A DNA stretch of 64,000 nucleotides from NCBI RefSeq assembly GCF_000067205.1, contig NC_010170.1, positions 4,650,001-4,714,000 of the forward strand. The letters are read 5' to 3'. Shown here in pieces: positions 31,827 to 40,945 of the stretch. The position numbers and the translations under genes were made by a program. The DNA is from Bordetella petrii. Lineage in GTDB: Bacteria; Pseudomonadota; Gammaproteobacteria; Burkholderiales; Burkholderiaceae_B. Position 1 is the stretch's first letter, and each line of letters begins with the position of its first letter. Under the pieces are notes generated by a model. The model searched no databases, was not told the DNA's origin, and was given only the letters and a program-made list of their open reading frames with translations.

Positions 31827-33085
31827 CTATTATGGAAAACCGTCAAGTCGTCGTGATCGGGGCCGGTCCGGCCGGCTCGATGGCCGCCACGCTGCTAAAA
31901 CGCCGTGGCCACGATGTGTTGATACTCGAACGCCAACGTTTTCCGCGTTTTTCTATTGGCGAAAGCCTGCTGGCTCACTGCCTGGAATTCATCGAAGAAG
32001 CCGGGATGATGGACGCGGTACGCGCAGCCGGTTTCCAGATGAAAAACGGCGCCGCCTTTGCCTGCGGCGACGCCTACACCGATTTCGACTTTCGCGATAA
32101 GTTTTCACCCGGCCCCGGCACCACATTCCAGGTGCAACGCGCCCAATTCGATCAAGTGCTGGCCGATGAAGCAGCCCGACAGGGCGTAGAAATCCGCTAC
32201 GAACAGGAAGTGACATGCGCTGACTTCGACGGCGACCATCCTGTGCTCGATGTGCGCAGGGCCGACGGCTCGGCATACCGTGTGAATTGCCGTTTTGTAC
32301 TCGATGCCAGCGGCTACGGCCGCGTGCTGGCGCGCCTGTGCAACCTGGAGCAGCCCTCGGCCGCGCCGCCTCGCAAAGCCATCTTTACTCATATTGAAGA
32401 TCACCTCGACAGCGGGCAGTTCGATCGCAACAAGATCCTGATCAGCGTGCATCCGCGAGCCCGCGGCATCTGGTACTGGCTGATTCCGTTCTCGAACGGC
32501 CGCAGTTCGATCGGCGTGGTGGGCGGCGAGGAGCTCGACAGCGCAGCGGGCGAGCCTTTGATCGACACATTACGCCGCATGTGCAATGATGCGCCCAACC
32601 TGCGCCGTGTGCTGCACCAGGCGCAATGGGATACGCCGGCCAGCATCATCAACGGCTACGCCGCCAGCGTGCGCTCGCTCTACGGCCCGGGCTTCGCGTT
32701 GCTTGGCAACGCGGCGGAATTCCTGGACCCGGTTTTCTCTTCCGGCGTCACTATCGCACTGCGTTCGGCAAAACTGGCCGCCGATACGCTGCACCGCCAG
32801 TTGAGCGGTGAAACCGTAGACTGGCAGCACGACTTCGCCGAGCCGCTGAAGGTGGGCATCGATACCTTCCGCACCTATGTAGAAGGTTGGTATGAAGGCG
32901 CCTTCCAGGATGTGGTGTTCTACGAACAGCCTCAGCCCGCCATACGCGCCATGATCAGCTCCATTTTGGCGGGCTATGCCTGGGACCGGGCCAACCCCTA
33001 CGTCGCCGATTCCCGCCGCCGTCTCGATACGCTGGCCAAAGTGTGCCGGGGCGCCATGGAACGCGCCGCCGCTACCGCGGCCTGA
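31823..33085 (+). CDS. FAD-dependent oxidoreductase of the aryl-polyene cluster
   Basis: 420 residues from GTG 31823, which overlaps the exporter stop and has an AGGA site; ATG 31832 is the alternative. The N-terminal FAD-binding motif is clear (VVVIGAGPAGSMAATLLKRR), followed by FPRFSIGESLL, the pattern of the tryptophan-halogenase/geranylgeranyl-reductase-like family. The second FAD motif lies at GPGFALLGNAAEFLDPVFSS. Such a gene commonly follows the MMPL exporter in aryl-polyene clusters. Its exact substrate is not known to me. Confidence 0.85.
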   Translation: MTIMENRQVVVIGAGPAGSMAATLLKRRGHDVLILERQRFPRFSIGESLLAHCLEFIEEAGMMDAVRAAGFQMKNGAAFACGDAYTDFDFRDKFSPGPGTTFQVQRAQFDQVLADEAARQGVEIRYEQEVTCADFDGDHPVLDVRRADGSAYRVNCRFVLDASGYGRVLARLCNLEQPSAAPPRKAIFTHIEDHLDSGQFDRNKILISVHPRARGIWYWLIPFSNGRSSIGVVGGEELDSAAGEPLIDTLRRMCNDAPNLRRVLHQAQWDTPASIINGYAASVRSLYGPGFALLGNAAEFLDPVFSSGVTIALRSAKLAADTLHRQLSGETVDWQHDFAEPLKVGIDTFRTYVEGWYEGAFQDVVFYEQPQPAIRAMISSILAGYAWDRANPYVADSRRRLDTLAKVCRGAMERAAATAA

Positions 33086-33094
33086 CGATCCACA

Positions 33095-33631
33095 ATGATG
33101 CTCTACCTGGCCTGTATCTTTCGCCTTCCATGCCGCGCGGCGCTGCCCGCGCTGGTATGCCTGTTTCTGGCGGGGTGCGCCCCCAGCGTGCCGGTTCCTG
33201 CCACGCCTGTCTTGCTTCCCACGCCGCTCATGCGGCAGGTTACAGAATGGCGCCCTGGCGAGGCAGCGGACCATTGCGTGCTGGTTGTGCAGACTGAGAA
33301 CCAGGGCACGCGCTGGTCTTTGTTCGACGCGTTGGGCGTCCCGCGGGCGCGCCAGATTCTGCAAGACGGTCAGTGGCGCAACGATGGATTCCTGCCGCCC
33401 GACAGAGCGGCCCGCATGCTGTTCGCGGCCCTGATCTTCGCCTGGACCCCGCCGGCAGAACTGGCGGTGCGCTATGGCGAACCGAATGTCCGAGTGCGCG
33501 ACAGCGAACGCGTTCTTATCGCCGATGGCCTGCCAATCGTTACTGTGACGTTCGCGGCTCAAGGCAAGCTGCAGTTCGTGCTGGGCGATGGCACCCGCTG
33601 GCAGGTGGCGCCACTGGAGGACAACCCATGA
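33095..33631 (+). CDS. DUF3261 lipoprotein of the aryl-polyene cluster
   Basis: 178 residues. A hydrophobic signal ends in a lipobox (FLAGC, Cys near residue 28), then PSVPVPATPVL. The mature part fits DUF3261, found next to the polyene ketosynthase genes. It is probably an outer-membrane lipoprotein aiding polyene transfer; this is inferred from context. The stop overlaps the ketosynthase ATG. Confidence 0.78.
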   Translation: MMLYLACIFRLPCRAALPALVCLFLAGCAPSVPVPATPVLLPTPLMRQVTEWRPGEAADHCVLVVQTENQGTRWSLFDALGVPRARQILQDGQWRNDGFLPPDRAARMLFAALIFAWTPPAELAVRYGEPNVRVRDSERVLIADGLPIVTVTFAAQGKLQFVLGDGTRWQVAPLEDNP

Positions 33632-34824
33632 AAGAAACTTTCTGGCTCGATGCGCCAGGCGTGATCTGCACACTCGGCGCTGACACTGCCACCGTGCGCG
33701 CCCGCCTGGCCGCTGGCGACATGACAGGTTTGCGCCGGCATGACGGCTGGCTGGCCGGCCGCGACGTTACGCTGGCCTCGGTAGAAAGCGCCCTGCCCGA
33801 GATCCCAGCCTCTCTGCCGGCACACCTGGACAGCCGCAATAATCGCTTGCTGCTGGCGGCGGCATTGCAGATAGAGGCGAACCTGCGGGCTACTGTTGCG
33901 CGCCATGGCGGCGCGCGCGTGGGAATTGTGTTGGGAACCAGCACCTCCGGGGTCAACGACAATGCGCCGGCATTCACTCATCTGGCCCATGCCGGCGGCT
34001 GGCCGAACGGCCACGACTACCGCCGCCAGGCGCTCAACGCGCCGGCTGAGTTTCTGGCGGCCTGGCTCGGCACGTCCGGGCCCGCCTACACCATATCGAC
34101 GGCGTGCACCTCCAGCGCGCGAGCCCTGTTGTCCGCCCGCCGGCTTCTGCAAATGGACATTTGCGATGCCGTCATCTGTGGCGGCGCCGATTCCCTGTGC
34201 CGGCTCACCATCAACGGCTTTTCCGCCCTTGAAGCGATTTCAGATGCGCACTGCCTGCCGTTTTCGGCCAACCGCGCCGGCATCAATATCGGCGAAGCCG
34301 CCGTGCTGTTCGTGATGCATCGCGGCGGCTCGGGCGAGGTTGCCTTGCTGGGCGGAGCCGGCAGCTCCGACGCATGGCATATGTCGGCGCCAGAGCCTAC
34401 CGGAGCCGGCGCTCGCCAGGCCATGCAGGCTGCCCTGGCCGACGCAAAGGTGCTCGCGAACGAAATCGGCTGGGTTAATCTGCACGGAACCGGCACAGCG
34501 CTCAACGACGCCATGGAAAGCCATGCCATGCACAGCGTCTTTCCGACCGGCGTTCCCTGCGCGTCGACCAAAGGCCTGACCGGCCACACGCTTGGCACGG
34601 CAGGCGCGCTTGAAGCTGCGTTGGCCTGGCTGACGCTCGATGGCACAAGCCTTGGAGCCCCCTTGCCCCGGCATGCCTGGGACGGCGTTCCGGACCCGGA
34701 GCTACCGCCGCTGGACTTCTGCGATGGCACGCAAGCGTACGCGGCGGGACGCAGGCGCATTGCCATGAGCAATTCGTTTGCCTTCGGCGGCAACAACACC
34801 AGCCTGATTCTGGCGGCATCATGA
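33628..34824 (+). CDS. Beta-ketoacyl-ACP synthase, aryl-polyene (ApeO-type)
   Basis: 398 residues from ATG 33628, overlapping the lipoprotein stop by four bases. The catalytic triad of condensing enzymes is intact: Cys in STACTSSARA, His in NLHGTGTALND and His in GLTGHTLGTAG. In the KS-DH-KR-KS order of E. coli aryl-polyene clusters this is the first ketosynthase. It would condense malonyl-ACP with the growing aryl-polyene chain, probably with a chain-length-factor partner encoded left of the prophage. Confidence 0.87.
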   Translation: MKETFWLDAPGVICTLGADTATVRARLAAGDMTGLRRHDGWLAGRDVTLASVESALPEIPASLPAHLDSRNNRLLLAAALQIEANLRATVARHGGARVGIVLGTSTSGVNDNAPAFTHLAHAGGWPNGHDYRRQALNAPAEFLAAWLGTSGPAYTISTACTSSARALLSARRLLQMDICDAVICGGADSLCRLTINGFSALEAISDAHCLPFSANRAGINIGEAAVLFVMHRGGSGEVALLGGAGSSDAWHMSAPEPTGAGARQAMQAALADAKVLANEIGWVNLHGTGTALNDAMESHAMHSVFPTGVPCASTKGLTGHTLGTAGALEAALAWLTLDGTSLGAPLPRHAWDGVPDPELPPLDFCDGTQAYAAGRRRIAMSNSFAFGGNNTSLILAAS

Positions 34825-35285
34825 CGATCTGGCCCGTACACGAGCTCATACCGCACGCCGGCGAGGCCATTTTGCTGGATGAAGTCCTGAACTTCGATGC
34901 CGATACGCTGCGGGCGCGCGCCACGGTGCGCACTGACGGGCCTTTCCACCAGGCAGACCAATCCCTGCCCAACTGGGTCGGGCTGGAATACATGGCGCAA
35001 GCCGTGGCCGCCTGGGCCGGATGCCATGCACGCGCCGCCGGCGAGCCGGTGGCGCTCGGGTTCCTGTTGGGCACGCGCCGCTACGAATGCCAGCTTCCAG
35101 CCTTTCCGGCAGGCATGGAACTGATCGTGGACGTCACACGCAGCCTGCATGACGCAACGGGAATGGGCATATTCGAATGCTCCCTGTCGTCTTCCGACCG
35201 CGTGCTGGCTGCAGCGCGGCTGAACGTTTACCGCCCGCCTGATGCCGGGGCATTTCTCTTAGAACCGTTCCTGGAATCACCATAA
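34821..35285 (+). CDS. 3-hydroxyacyl-ACP dehydratase, aryl-polyene (ApeP-type)
   Basis: 154 residues with the hotdog fold of FabA/FabZ relatives: the catalytic His in LIPHAGEAILLDEV and the acidic residue in NWVGLEYMAQAVAAWAG. It removes water from 3-hydroxyacyl-ACP to form the conjugated double bonds of the polyene. The start overlaps the ketosynthase stop by four bases; the reductase gene follows after four bases. Confidence 0.87.
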   Translation: MTIWPVHELIPHAGEAILLDEVLNFDADTLRARATVRTDGPFHQADQSLPNWVGLEYMAQAVAAWAGCHARAAGEPVALGFLLGTRRYECQLPAFPAGMELIVDVTRSLHDATGMGIFECSLSSSDRVLAAARLNVYRPPDAGAFLLEPFLESP

Positions 35286-35289
35286 GCGC

Positions 35290-36021
35290 ATGAGCTCTTC
35301 TACTATTCTCGTTACCGGATCGAGCCGAGGCATAGGGCGCTCCATTGCCGTCGCCCTGGCCGGCGCAGGCCACGATCTGGTTATCCACTGCCGCAGCCAG
35401 CGCGACCAGGCCGAAGAAACCGTCCAGAGCGTACGCGCCCTGGGCCGCGAGGCGCGCGTGCTGCAGTTCGACGTGAGCGACCGGGCGGCTTGCCGCGCAG
35501 CGCTCGAATCAGACATCGACGCGCACGGCGCTTACTACGGCGTCGTGCTTAACGCCGGCCTGACCCGCGACAATGCTTTTCCCGCCCTGAGCGATGGCGA
35601 CTGGGACAGCGTACTGCGCACCAATCTGGACGGCTTCTTCAACGTCTTGCATCCAGTAGTAATGCCCATGATTCGCCGTCGCGCCAGCGGCCGCATCGTA
35701 TGCATGGCGTCTGTGTCCGGCTTGATCGGCAACCGGGGCCAAGTCAACTACAGCGCATCCAAGGCCGGGCTGATCGGCGCCGCCAAGGCGCTCGCCGTGG
35801 AGCTGGCCAGCCGGAAGATCACCGTCAACTGCGTGGCGCCGGGTCTTATCGACACCGATATGCTCGACGAACATGTGCCAGTCGAAGAAATTCTCAAGGC
35901 CGTGCCGGCCCGCCGCATGGGCACGCCTGAAGAGGTTGCCGCCGCTGTTGCCTTTTTCATGGCGCCGCAGTCCGGCTACATCACGCGCCAGGTCCTGGCC
36001 GTCAATGGAGGGCTGTGCTGA
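35290..36021 (+). CDS. 3-ketoacyl-ACP reductase, aryl-polyene (ApeQ-type, FabG-like)
   Basis: 243 residues, a classical short-chain dehydrogenase. NADPH motif TGSSRGIGRSIAVAL; catalytic Ser, Tyr and Lys in MASVSGLIGNRGQVNYSASK; substrate loop near LIDTDMLDEHVP. It reduces 3-ketoacyl-ACP in each polyene elongation round. Its stop shares a base with the next ATG (TGATG), so reductase and ketosynthase are coupled. Confidence 0.87.
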   Translation: MSSSTILVTGSSRGIGRSIAVALAGAGHDLVIHCRSQRDQAEETVQSVRALGREARVLQFDVSDRAACRAALESDIDAHGAYYGVVLNAGLTRDNAFPALSDGDWDSVLRTNLDGFFNVLHPVVMPMIRRRASGRIVCMASVSGLIGNRGQVNYSASKAGLIGAAKALAVELASRKITVNCVAPGLIDTDMLDEHVPVEEILKAVPARRMGTPEEVAAAVAFFMAPQSGYITRQVLAVNGGLC

Positions 36022-37247
36022 TGGAACGGGTTGTCGTTACTGGCATGGGCGGCCTTTGCGCCCTGGGCGACCAATGGGACCAGATCGAGGCCGCCATGAA
36101 CGCCGGGCGCAATGCCGTGCGCGTCATGCCGGATTGGGATCGCTACACCGAATTGAACACCCGCTTGGCCGCGCCGTTGCCGGCGTTTTCCCCGCCTTCG
36201 CACTGGACGCGCAAGCAGCTACGCAGTATGGGCCGGGTATCGCAATTGGCGGTGTGCGCCGCCGAGCGCGCCCTGGCAGACGCTGGACTGCTGGGCGACG
36301 AGAGCATCAGCGATGGCCGCATGGGCGTAGCTTGCGGCTCTTCAACCGGCAGCACCGCAGAAGTGCGCGCCTTCGGCAACATGCTGCTCAATGGCGTGAC
36401 TGACGATCTGAACGCCAATTCTTATGTGCGCATGATGCCGCACACCACGGCAGCCAATATCGGTATCTTCTTCAGCCTGAAGGGCCGCGTTATTCCAACT
36501 TCCAGCGCCTGCACCTCCGGCAGCCAGGGAATCGGCTATGCGTTCGAGGCAATCCGCTACGGCCGCCAGGCCCTGATGCTGGCTGGCGGCGCCGAAGAAC
36601 TGTGCCCCAGCGAAGCCATCGTATTCGACGCGCTCTATGCCACCAGCCAGAAGAACCATGCGCCCGAGCTGACTCCGCGCCCCTACGATCGCTCGCGCGA
36701 TGGCCTGGTGATCGGCGAAGGCGCCGGCATGCTGGTGCTGGAATCGCTTTCCCACGCGCAGGCGCGTGGCGCGCGCATTCACGCGGAACTGGTGGGATTC
36801 GGCTGCAACTCCGACGGCACGCACATCACCCGCCCCGAGGCCGTCACGATGCGCATTGCGATGGCCCAGGCTCTCGCCGACGCCGGCCTGCCGCCCGAGG
36901 CGATCGGCTATGTAAACGGACACGGCACCGCGACCGAGCACGGCGACATCGCGGAAACGCTTGCTACGCATGCGCTGTTCGGCCCGCGCGCAATGATCAG
37001 TTCGCAAAAGAGCTATCTGGGCCACACGCTGGGCGCCTGCGGCGCGCTCGAATCGTGGTTCAGCATCGAAATGCTGAAGGCGGGACGCTACGCACCCACC
37101 CTGAACCTGTGCGACGTCGATCCGCTGTGCGGAGACCTTGACTACATCATGGGCACGACTCGCCATGCCGAGGTCGAATATGTAATGAACAACAATTTCG
37201 CCTTCGGCGGCATCAATACTTCGCTGATTTTCCGGCGCTGGCCCTGA
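36021..37247 (+). CDS. Beta-ketoacyl-ACP synthase, aryl-polyene (ApeR-type)
   Basis: 408 residues from ATG 36021 or the in-frame ATG 36015-type neighbour; the coupled one is preferred. The triad is intact: Cys in SSACTSGSQGIGYA, His in VNGHGTATEHGD, and His in KSYLGHTLGACGA. It closes the KS-DH-KR-KS block. In E. coli the corresponding enzyme starts the chain on the aryl primer; the same role is inferred here. Confidence 0.85.
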   Translation: MERVVVTGMGGLCALGDQWDQIEAAMNAGRNAVRVMPDWDRYTELNTRLAAPLPAFSPPSHWTRKQLRSMGRVSQLAVCAAERALADAGLLGDESISDGRMGVACGSSTGSTAEVRAFGNMLLNGVTDDLNANSYVRMMPHTTAANIGIFFSLKGRVIPTSSACTSGSQGIGYAFEAIRYGRQALMLAGGAEELCPSEAIVFDALYATSQKNHAPELTPRPYDRSRDGLVIGEGAGMLVLESLSHAQARGARIHAELVGFGCNSDGTHITRPEAVTMRIAMAQALADAGLPPEAIGYVNGHGTATEHGDIAETLATHALFGPRAMISSQKSYLGHTLGACGALESWFSIEMLKAGRYAPTLNLCDVDPLCGDLDYIMGTTRHAEVEYVMNNNFAFGGINTSLIFRRWP

Positions 37248-37295
37248 CACGGCCTCACGCTTCAGGTTTTTCCACCACCCACGCAAAAGACTGCC

Positions 37296-37748
37296 ATGCG
37301 TATAAACCGTAGCTGCTTTGCCCGATCGGGCGCCTTTATCATCCTGGCGCTGGCCGCTTCGAACGCCCAAGCCGCCGACAAGATCGTCCACCTTCCGCTT
37401 CAGAAGGCCATCGATGCCGCGACGGCGGCGGGCAAACTCGACGGCAGCGTCAAGTTTTATCTGGCCGGCACCGGGCCCAAGGGCAAAATACTGCGGGCAG
37501 GCGCGGTCACCAATAAGAAAGGCAATGCTTTTGCGAAGAAAAACGAAGAAGCCTGCATCTGGACAGCTCAATCGGCCCTGATCCAGCTCCAGGATGCTGC
37601 GCACGAGGCCGGCGCCAATGCCGTCACCGATATCGTCAGCTATTTCCGCAAGAAGGAATACACCAGCAAGACCGACTTCGAGTGCCACGCCGGCGCCATC
37701 ATGGCTGGCGTCGCGCTCAAAGGGAACCTGGTTCGCGTCGGCAAATGA
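37296..37748 (+). CDS. Small secreted protein after the aryl-polyene genes
   Basis: 150 residues. A signal peptide ends near residue 27 (ASNAQAAD). The mature part carries two cysteines and an alternating hydrophobic pattern (GANAVTDIVSYFRKKEYTSK) reminiscent of periplasmic proteins often annotated, without evidence, as excinuclease-like. It follows the last ketosynthase by 48 bp, and a similar gene sits at this place in other polyene clusters. Function unknown. Confidence 0.65.
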   Translation: MRINRSCFARSGAFIILALAASNAQAADKIVHLPLQKAIDAATAAGKLDGSVKFYLAGTGPKGKILRAGAVTNKKGNAFAKKNEEACIWTAQSALIQLQDAAHEAGANAVTDIVSYFRKKEYTSKTDFECHAGAIMAGVALKGNLVRVGK

Positions 37749-38020
37749 CGACTCCAGGCGGCACGGCGCCCGACGCGTCGCGCCGCCTCGGCCGGGCCTC
37801 CACCCGCTACAATCCCGCCCATATGGGCGCGGCATACCCGCCCCACCCGCCTGTCGCAAATCCGGGCTCGCCTATATCCCAGGCGCGCCCGTCGGCACGC
37901 CGGCTTCGCCCAAGGGCGGATGGCCGGCCACGAACTGACCCGGCCCGCACCCGGCGCCGCGGCGATGTTCTGATGCGCATCCATCGCTTTACTCATGATT
38001 CCAAGATAGATAGGTGCCTA

Positions 38021-38989
38021 ATGTCGCAGCGATCCAAAACCTTTGCCGGCCTGGCGGCCAGTATTCTCATCGGCGTGGCGGGCGCGGCCCATGCCGCGTA
38101 CCCCGATCGGCCGGTCAACCTGGTGGTGCCCTTTCCGCCCGGGCAAGCCACCGACATCTTCGCTCGCATGGTGGCCGAGCAACTGGCCAAGGACATCGGG
38201 CAGCCCGTGGTGGTGGAAAACAAAGCTGGCGCGGGCAGCAATATCGGCATGCAGTACGTGGCGCGCGCCACGCCGGACGGCTATACGCTGGTGGTAGGCG
38301 GCAGCGCGGCGGCGGTGAACCAGACGCTGTACAGCAACCCCGGCTATTCGCTGCAGAAAGATTTCGTGCCCGTGGGCGGCATTTTCACCGTGCCGCTGAT
38401 TTTCCTGTCCACGCCGCAAAGCGGCATCACCTCGCTGCCGCAGCTGATTCAACGGGCCAAGGCCAAGCCCGATGAACTGGCTTATGCCAGCGCGGGCATC
38501 GGCGGCACACAGCATTTGTCGGCCGAGATGTTCAAAGCGGACGCCAATGTCGAGCTGCGCCACATTCCTTACAAAGGCAGCGGCCCCGCCCAGGCGGATT
38601 TTCTGGGCAACCACGTGCCGCTGATGGTGGACTCGGTAACGGCCGCCCTGCCGCACATTGCCTCCAAGGCCGCCGTGCCGCTGGCGGTGACCACGCGCGA
38701 GCGCATCCCGCAGTTGCCCGACGTGCCAACGGTGGCCGAAACCCTGCCGGGCTTCGAGGCGGTAGGCTGGGCGATGATGTTCGCGCCCGCGCAAACTCCC
38801 GCCGACGTGGTGTCTTATCTGAACCAGAAGATCAACGCCATCCTGAAATCGCCTGGCATGGCCAAGGCGCTGGCTGATCGGGGCGCGCAGCCGCTGGTCT
38901 ACGAGCCTGCCGCGGGCAAGCAGTTCGTGGACAACGAGATCGACAAGTGGGGCAAGGCCGTGAAGCGGTCGGGCGCCTCGGTCGACTGA
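38021..38989 (+). CDS. Bug-family periplasmic binding protein (tripartite tricarboxylate type)
   Basis: 322 residues from ATG 38021, chosen because it gives a clean signal peptide (SILIGVAGAAHAAYPD); an in-frame ATG at 37973 would add 16 charged residues. The Bug pattern is clear: RPVNLVVPFPPGQATDIFAR, VVVENKAGAGSNIGM, ATPDGYTL, then HIPYKGSGPAQADFLG. It binds a carboxylate ligand not identifiable here. No membrane components are nearby. A LysR gene follows. The preceding 272 bp have no gene; a TACAAT hexamer lies at 37808-37813. Confidence 0.88.
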   Translation: MSQRSKTFAGLAASILIGVAGAAHAAYPDRPVNLVVPFPPGQATDIFARMVAEQLAKDIGQPVVVENKAGAGSNIGMQYVARATPDGYTLVVGGSAAAVNQTLYSNPGYSLQKDFVPVGGIFTVPLIFLSTPQSGITSLPQLIQRAKAKPDELAYASAGIGGTQHLSAEMFKADANVELRHIPYKGSGPAQADFLGNHVPLMVDSVTAALPHIASKAAVPLAVTTRERIPQLPDVPTVAETLPGFEAVGWAMMFAPAQTPADVVSYLNQKINAILKSPGMAKALADRGAQPLVYEPAAGKQFVDNEIDKWGKAVKRSGASVD

Positions 38990-39033
38990 AGCCGGCGCGG
39001 CATAGGCCGGGCAACGGGCAGCGGACGCGAGCC

Positions 39034-39957
39034 ATGATGCTGACCTTCAAGCAGATCGAGGCGCTGTACTGGGTGGTGCAGCTGGGCGGCTTCGCCAATG
39101 CGGCGGAACGGCTCAACACCACTCAGTCGGCGATCACCAAGCGCATCCAGGAACTGGAAACCAGCTTCAATATCCAGATCTTCGACCGCAGCGGAAAAAA
39201 GGCCACGCTGACACGCACGGGCGAAGAACTGCTTGAAATGGCGGCCGACCTGCTCGGCCGGCGCGACCAGATGCTGCTGAAGATGAAGGGCTTCAAGCCC
39301 TTCTCGGGTTCGCTGCGGCTGGGCATTACCGAAATCACGGCAATGACCTGGCTGCCCCAGCTGATGCAGGCGCTGCGCACATCGTTTCCGGAACTGATCG
39401 TGCAGCCCAAGATAGGCATGGCCTGGCAACTGCAGCAAAGCCTGCTGAACGGCCAACTGGACATGGCGATTTTGCACTGGGAAATCCGCCACCCCTACCT
39501 GGAAATCGAGCCGATTGCGCAAGTGGATTTCGGCTGGGCGGGCAGCCCTTCGGTGATTTCGCCGGCCAAGGTGTACACGCCTGAAGATATTTCACGCATG
39601 AACATCATCCGGCAAGACCCGGACTCGGCCCTGAACGCCATCTACGATGAATGGCTGGCGCCGTACACGTCGCAATCGAACCTGTTCACCATCAACAGCC
39701 TGCAGGCTATGGTGGGGTTGGCGGTGGCGGGGTTCGGCGTGGCCTGCATTGCCACCGGCTATTTCGCCGAGCTGTTCAAGAGCCGCAAACTGGTGCTGGC
39801 GCGCACCACCAAACCTATGCCCACGTCAATGTACTGCGCCATGTACGCCAAGCAGTCGAACCCCATGTTCTACCAGGAAATCGCCCGCATCGCGCGCGAC
39901 GTATGCGATTTTTCCCGTCCATATGGCGGCGGCCTGGGCGGCGGGCTCGGCACCTGA
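39034..39957 (+). CDS. LysR-family transcription regulator
   Basis: 307 residues from ATG 39034 (a second ATG follows directly). The N-terminal helix-turn-helix is typical (FKQIEALYWVVQLGGFANAA, then LNTTQSAITKRIQELE). The ligand-binding domain begins near residue 90. It is 44 bp after the Bug gene and on the same strand, so it may control that gene in response to the transported acid. It ends at a repeat array between convergent genes. Confidence 0.85.
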   Translation: MMLTFKQIEALYWVVQLGGFANAAERLNTTQSAITKRIQELETSFNIQIFDRSGKKATLTRTGEELLEMAADLLGRRDQMLLKMKGFKPFSGSLRLGITEITAMTWLPQLMQALRTSFPELIVQPKIGMAWQLQQSLLNGQLDMAILHWEIRHPYLEIEPIAQVDFGWAGSPSVISPAKVYTPEDISRMNIIRQDPDSALNAIYDEWLAPYTSQSNLFTINSLQAMVGLAVAGFGVACIATGYFAELFKSRKLVLARTTKPMPTSMYCAMYAKQSNPMFYQEIARIARDVCDFSRPYGGGLGGGLGT

Positions 39958-39994
39958 TGTAAACACGGTCTTCATCAGACGACAACCCCTGGAA

Positions 39995-40130
39995 GGTGTC
40001 TGACTCCCGCAGGTTTCTAGCTCTGCCCGGTGTCTGACTCCCGCAGGTTTCTGGCTCTGCCCGGTGTCTGACTCCTGCAGGTTTCTGGCTCCGCCAGGTG
40101 TCTGACTCCCGCAGGGTGTCAGACACCGCG
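39995..40130 (+). repeat. Four 34-bp tandem repeats between convergent genes
   Basis: Units start at 39995, 40029, 40063 and 40097, exactly 34 bp apart. Each begins GGTGTCTGACTCC and continues with GCAGGTTTCT. The last unit ends with a stem of GGTGTCTGAC (40097-40106) and GTCAGACACC (40118-40127). The array lies between the LysR gene (+) and an ABC ATPase gene (-), where a two-way terminator would be expected. The same arms occur in the array at 55.5-56.0 kb. Confidence 0.85.
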
Positions 40131-40207
40131 ACTGGCTGCCCCCGCCTATGCCACAGCATAGCGGCTGGCGCATCTGCAAGTGACGGGCGTGGTCTCTTCA
40201 GGCCGTT

Positions 40208-40930
40208 TCAGTGCCGGATGTCGGCCAGGAACTTACGGGCCCGTTCGGTCTGCGCCTGCGCGAAGAACTGTTCGGGCGGCGCCTGCTCGACAATACGCCC
40301 GGCGTCCATAAACCATACCGTATCAGCCACATCGCGCGCGAAGTTCATCTCGTGCGTGACGCACACCATGGTCATGCCTTCGGCCGCCAGCGACTTCATC
40401 ACCAGCAACACTTCGTTGACCATTTCCGGGTCCAGCGCGCTGGTGGGCTCATCGAACAGCATGATGCGCGGCTTCATGGCCAGGGCGCGAGCGATGGCCA
40501 CCCGTTGCTGCTGTCCGCCCGACAACTCGCCCGGATAAGCCGTGGCCTTGTGGCCCAGGCCGACACGCTCCAGCAGCGCCTGCGCATGCTCGCGCGCCTG
40601 CGCCTTGCTCATACGTTTGAGCAGCACGGGCGCCATCATCAGGTTTTCGTGCACGTTCATGTGTGGAAACAGGTTGAACTGCTGGAATACGAAGCCGATA
40701 TGGCTGCGCATGTCGTCCAGCGAGCCGCAGCGATATACATCGACCCCATCAACCAGGATGTTGCCCTTCTGGATGGGCTCCAGCCGGTTGATGGTGCGGA
40801 TCAGGGTAGATTTGCCCGAGCCTGACGGCCCGCACACCACCAGCACTTCGCCCTGCCGCACCGAGGCATTGATATTGTCCAGGGCGAGATAGTCGCCGTA
40901 CCACTTACTGACGTTCTTGAATTCGATCAT
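40208..40930 (-). CDS. Amino-acid ABC transporter ATPase (GlnQ-like)
   Basis: 240 residues. Walker A GPSGSGKSTL, signature LSGGQQQR, Walker B IMLFDEPTSALD and the His loop VCVTHEM are all present and identical to polar amino-acid importers. It is the last gene of a - strand operon with two permeases, a binding protein, an aminotransferase and an aldolase. It powers uptake of the ligand at the inner membrane. Confidence 0.92.
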   Translation of the reverse strand: MIEFKNVSKWYGDYLALDNINASVRQGEVLVVCGPSGSGKSTLIRTINRLEPIQKGNILVDGVDVYRCGSLDDMRSHIGFVFQQFNLFPHMNVHENLMMAPVLLKRMSKAQAREHAQALLERVGLGHKATAYPGELSGGQQQRVAIARALAMKPRIMLFDEPTSALDPEMVNEVLLVMKSLAAEGMTMVCVTHEMNFARDVADTVWFMDAGRIVEQAPPEQFFAQAQTERARKFLADIRH

Positions 40931-40945
40931 GGAAATGCCCAGGGC

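Noticed and set aside
37749..38020. Extended N-terminus for the first Bug protein or a small gene in the 272-bp gap
   Set aside because: The extension is Arg/Pro-rich without a signal peptide, whereas ATG 38021 gives a normal Bug precursor. No other start with good signals was seen.
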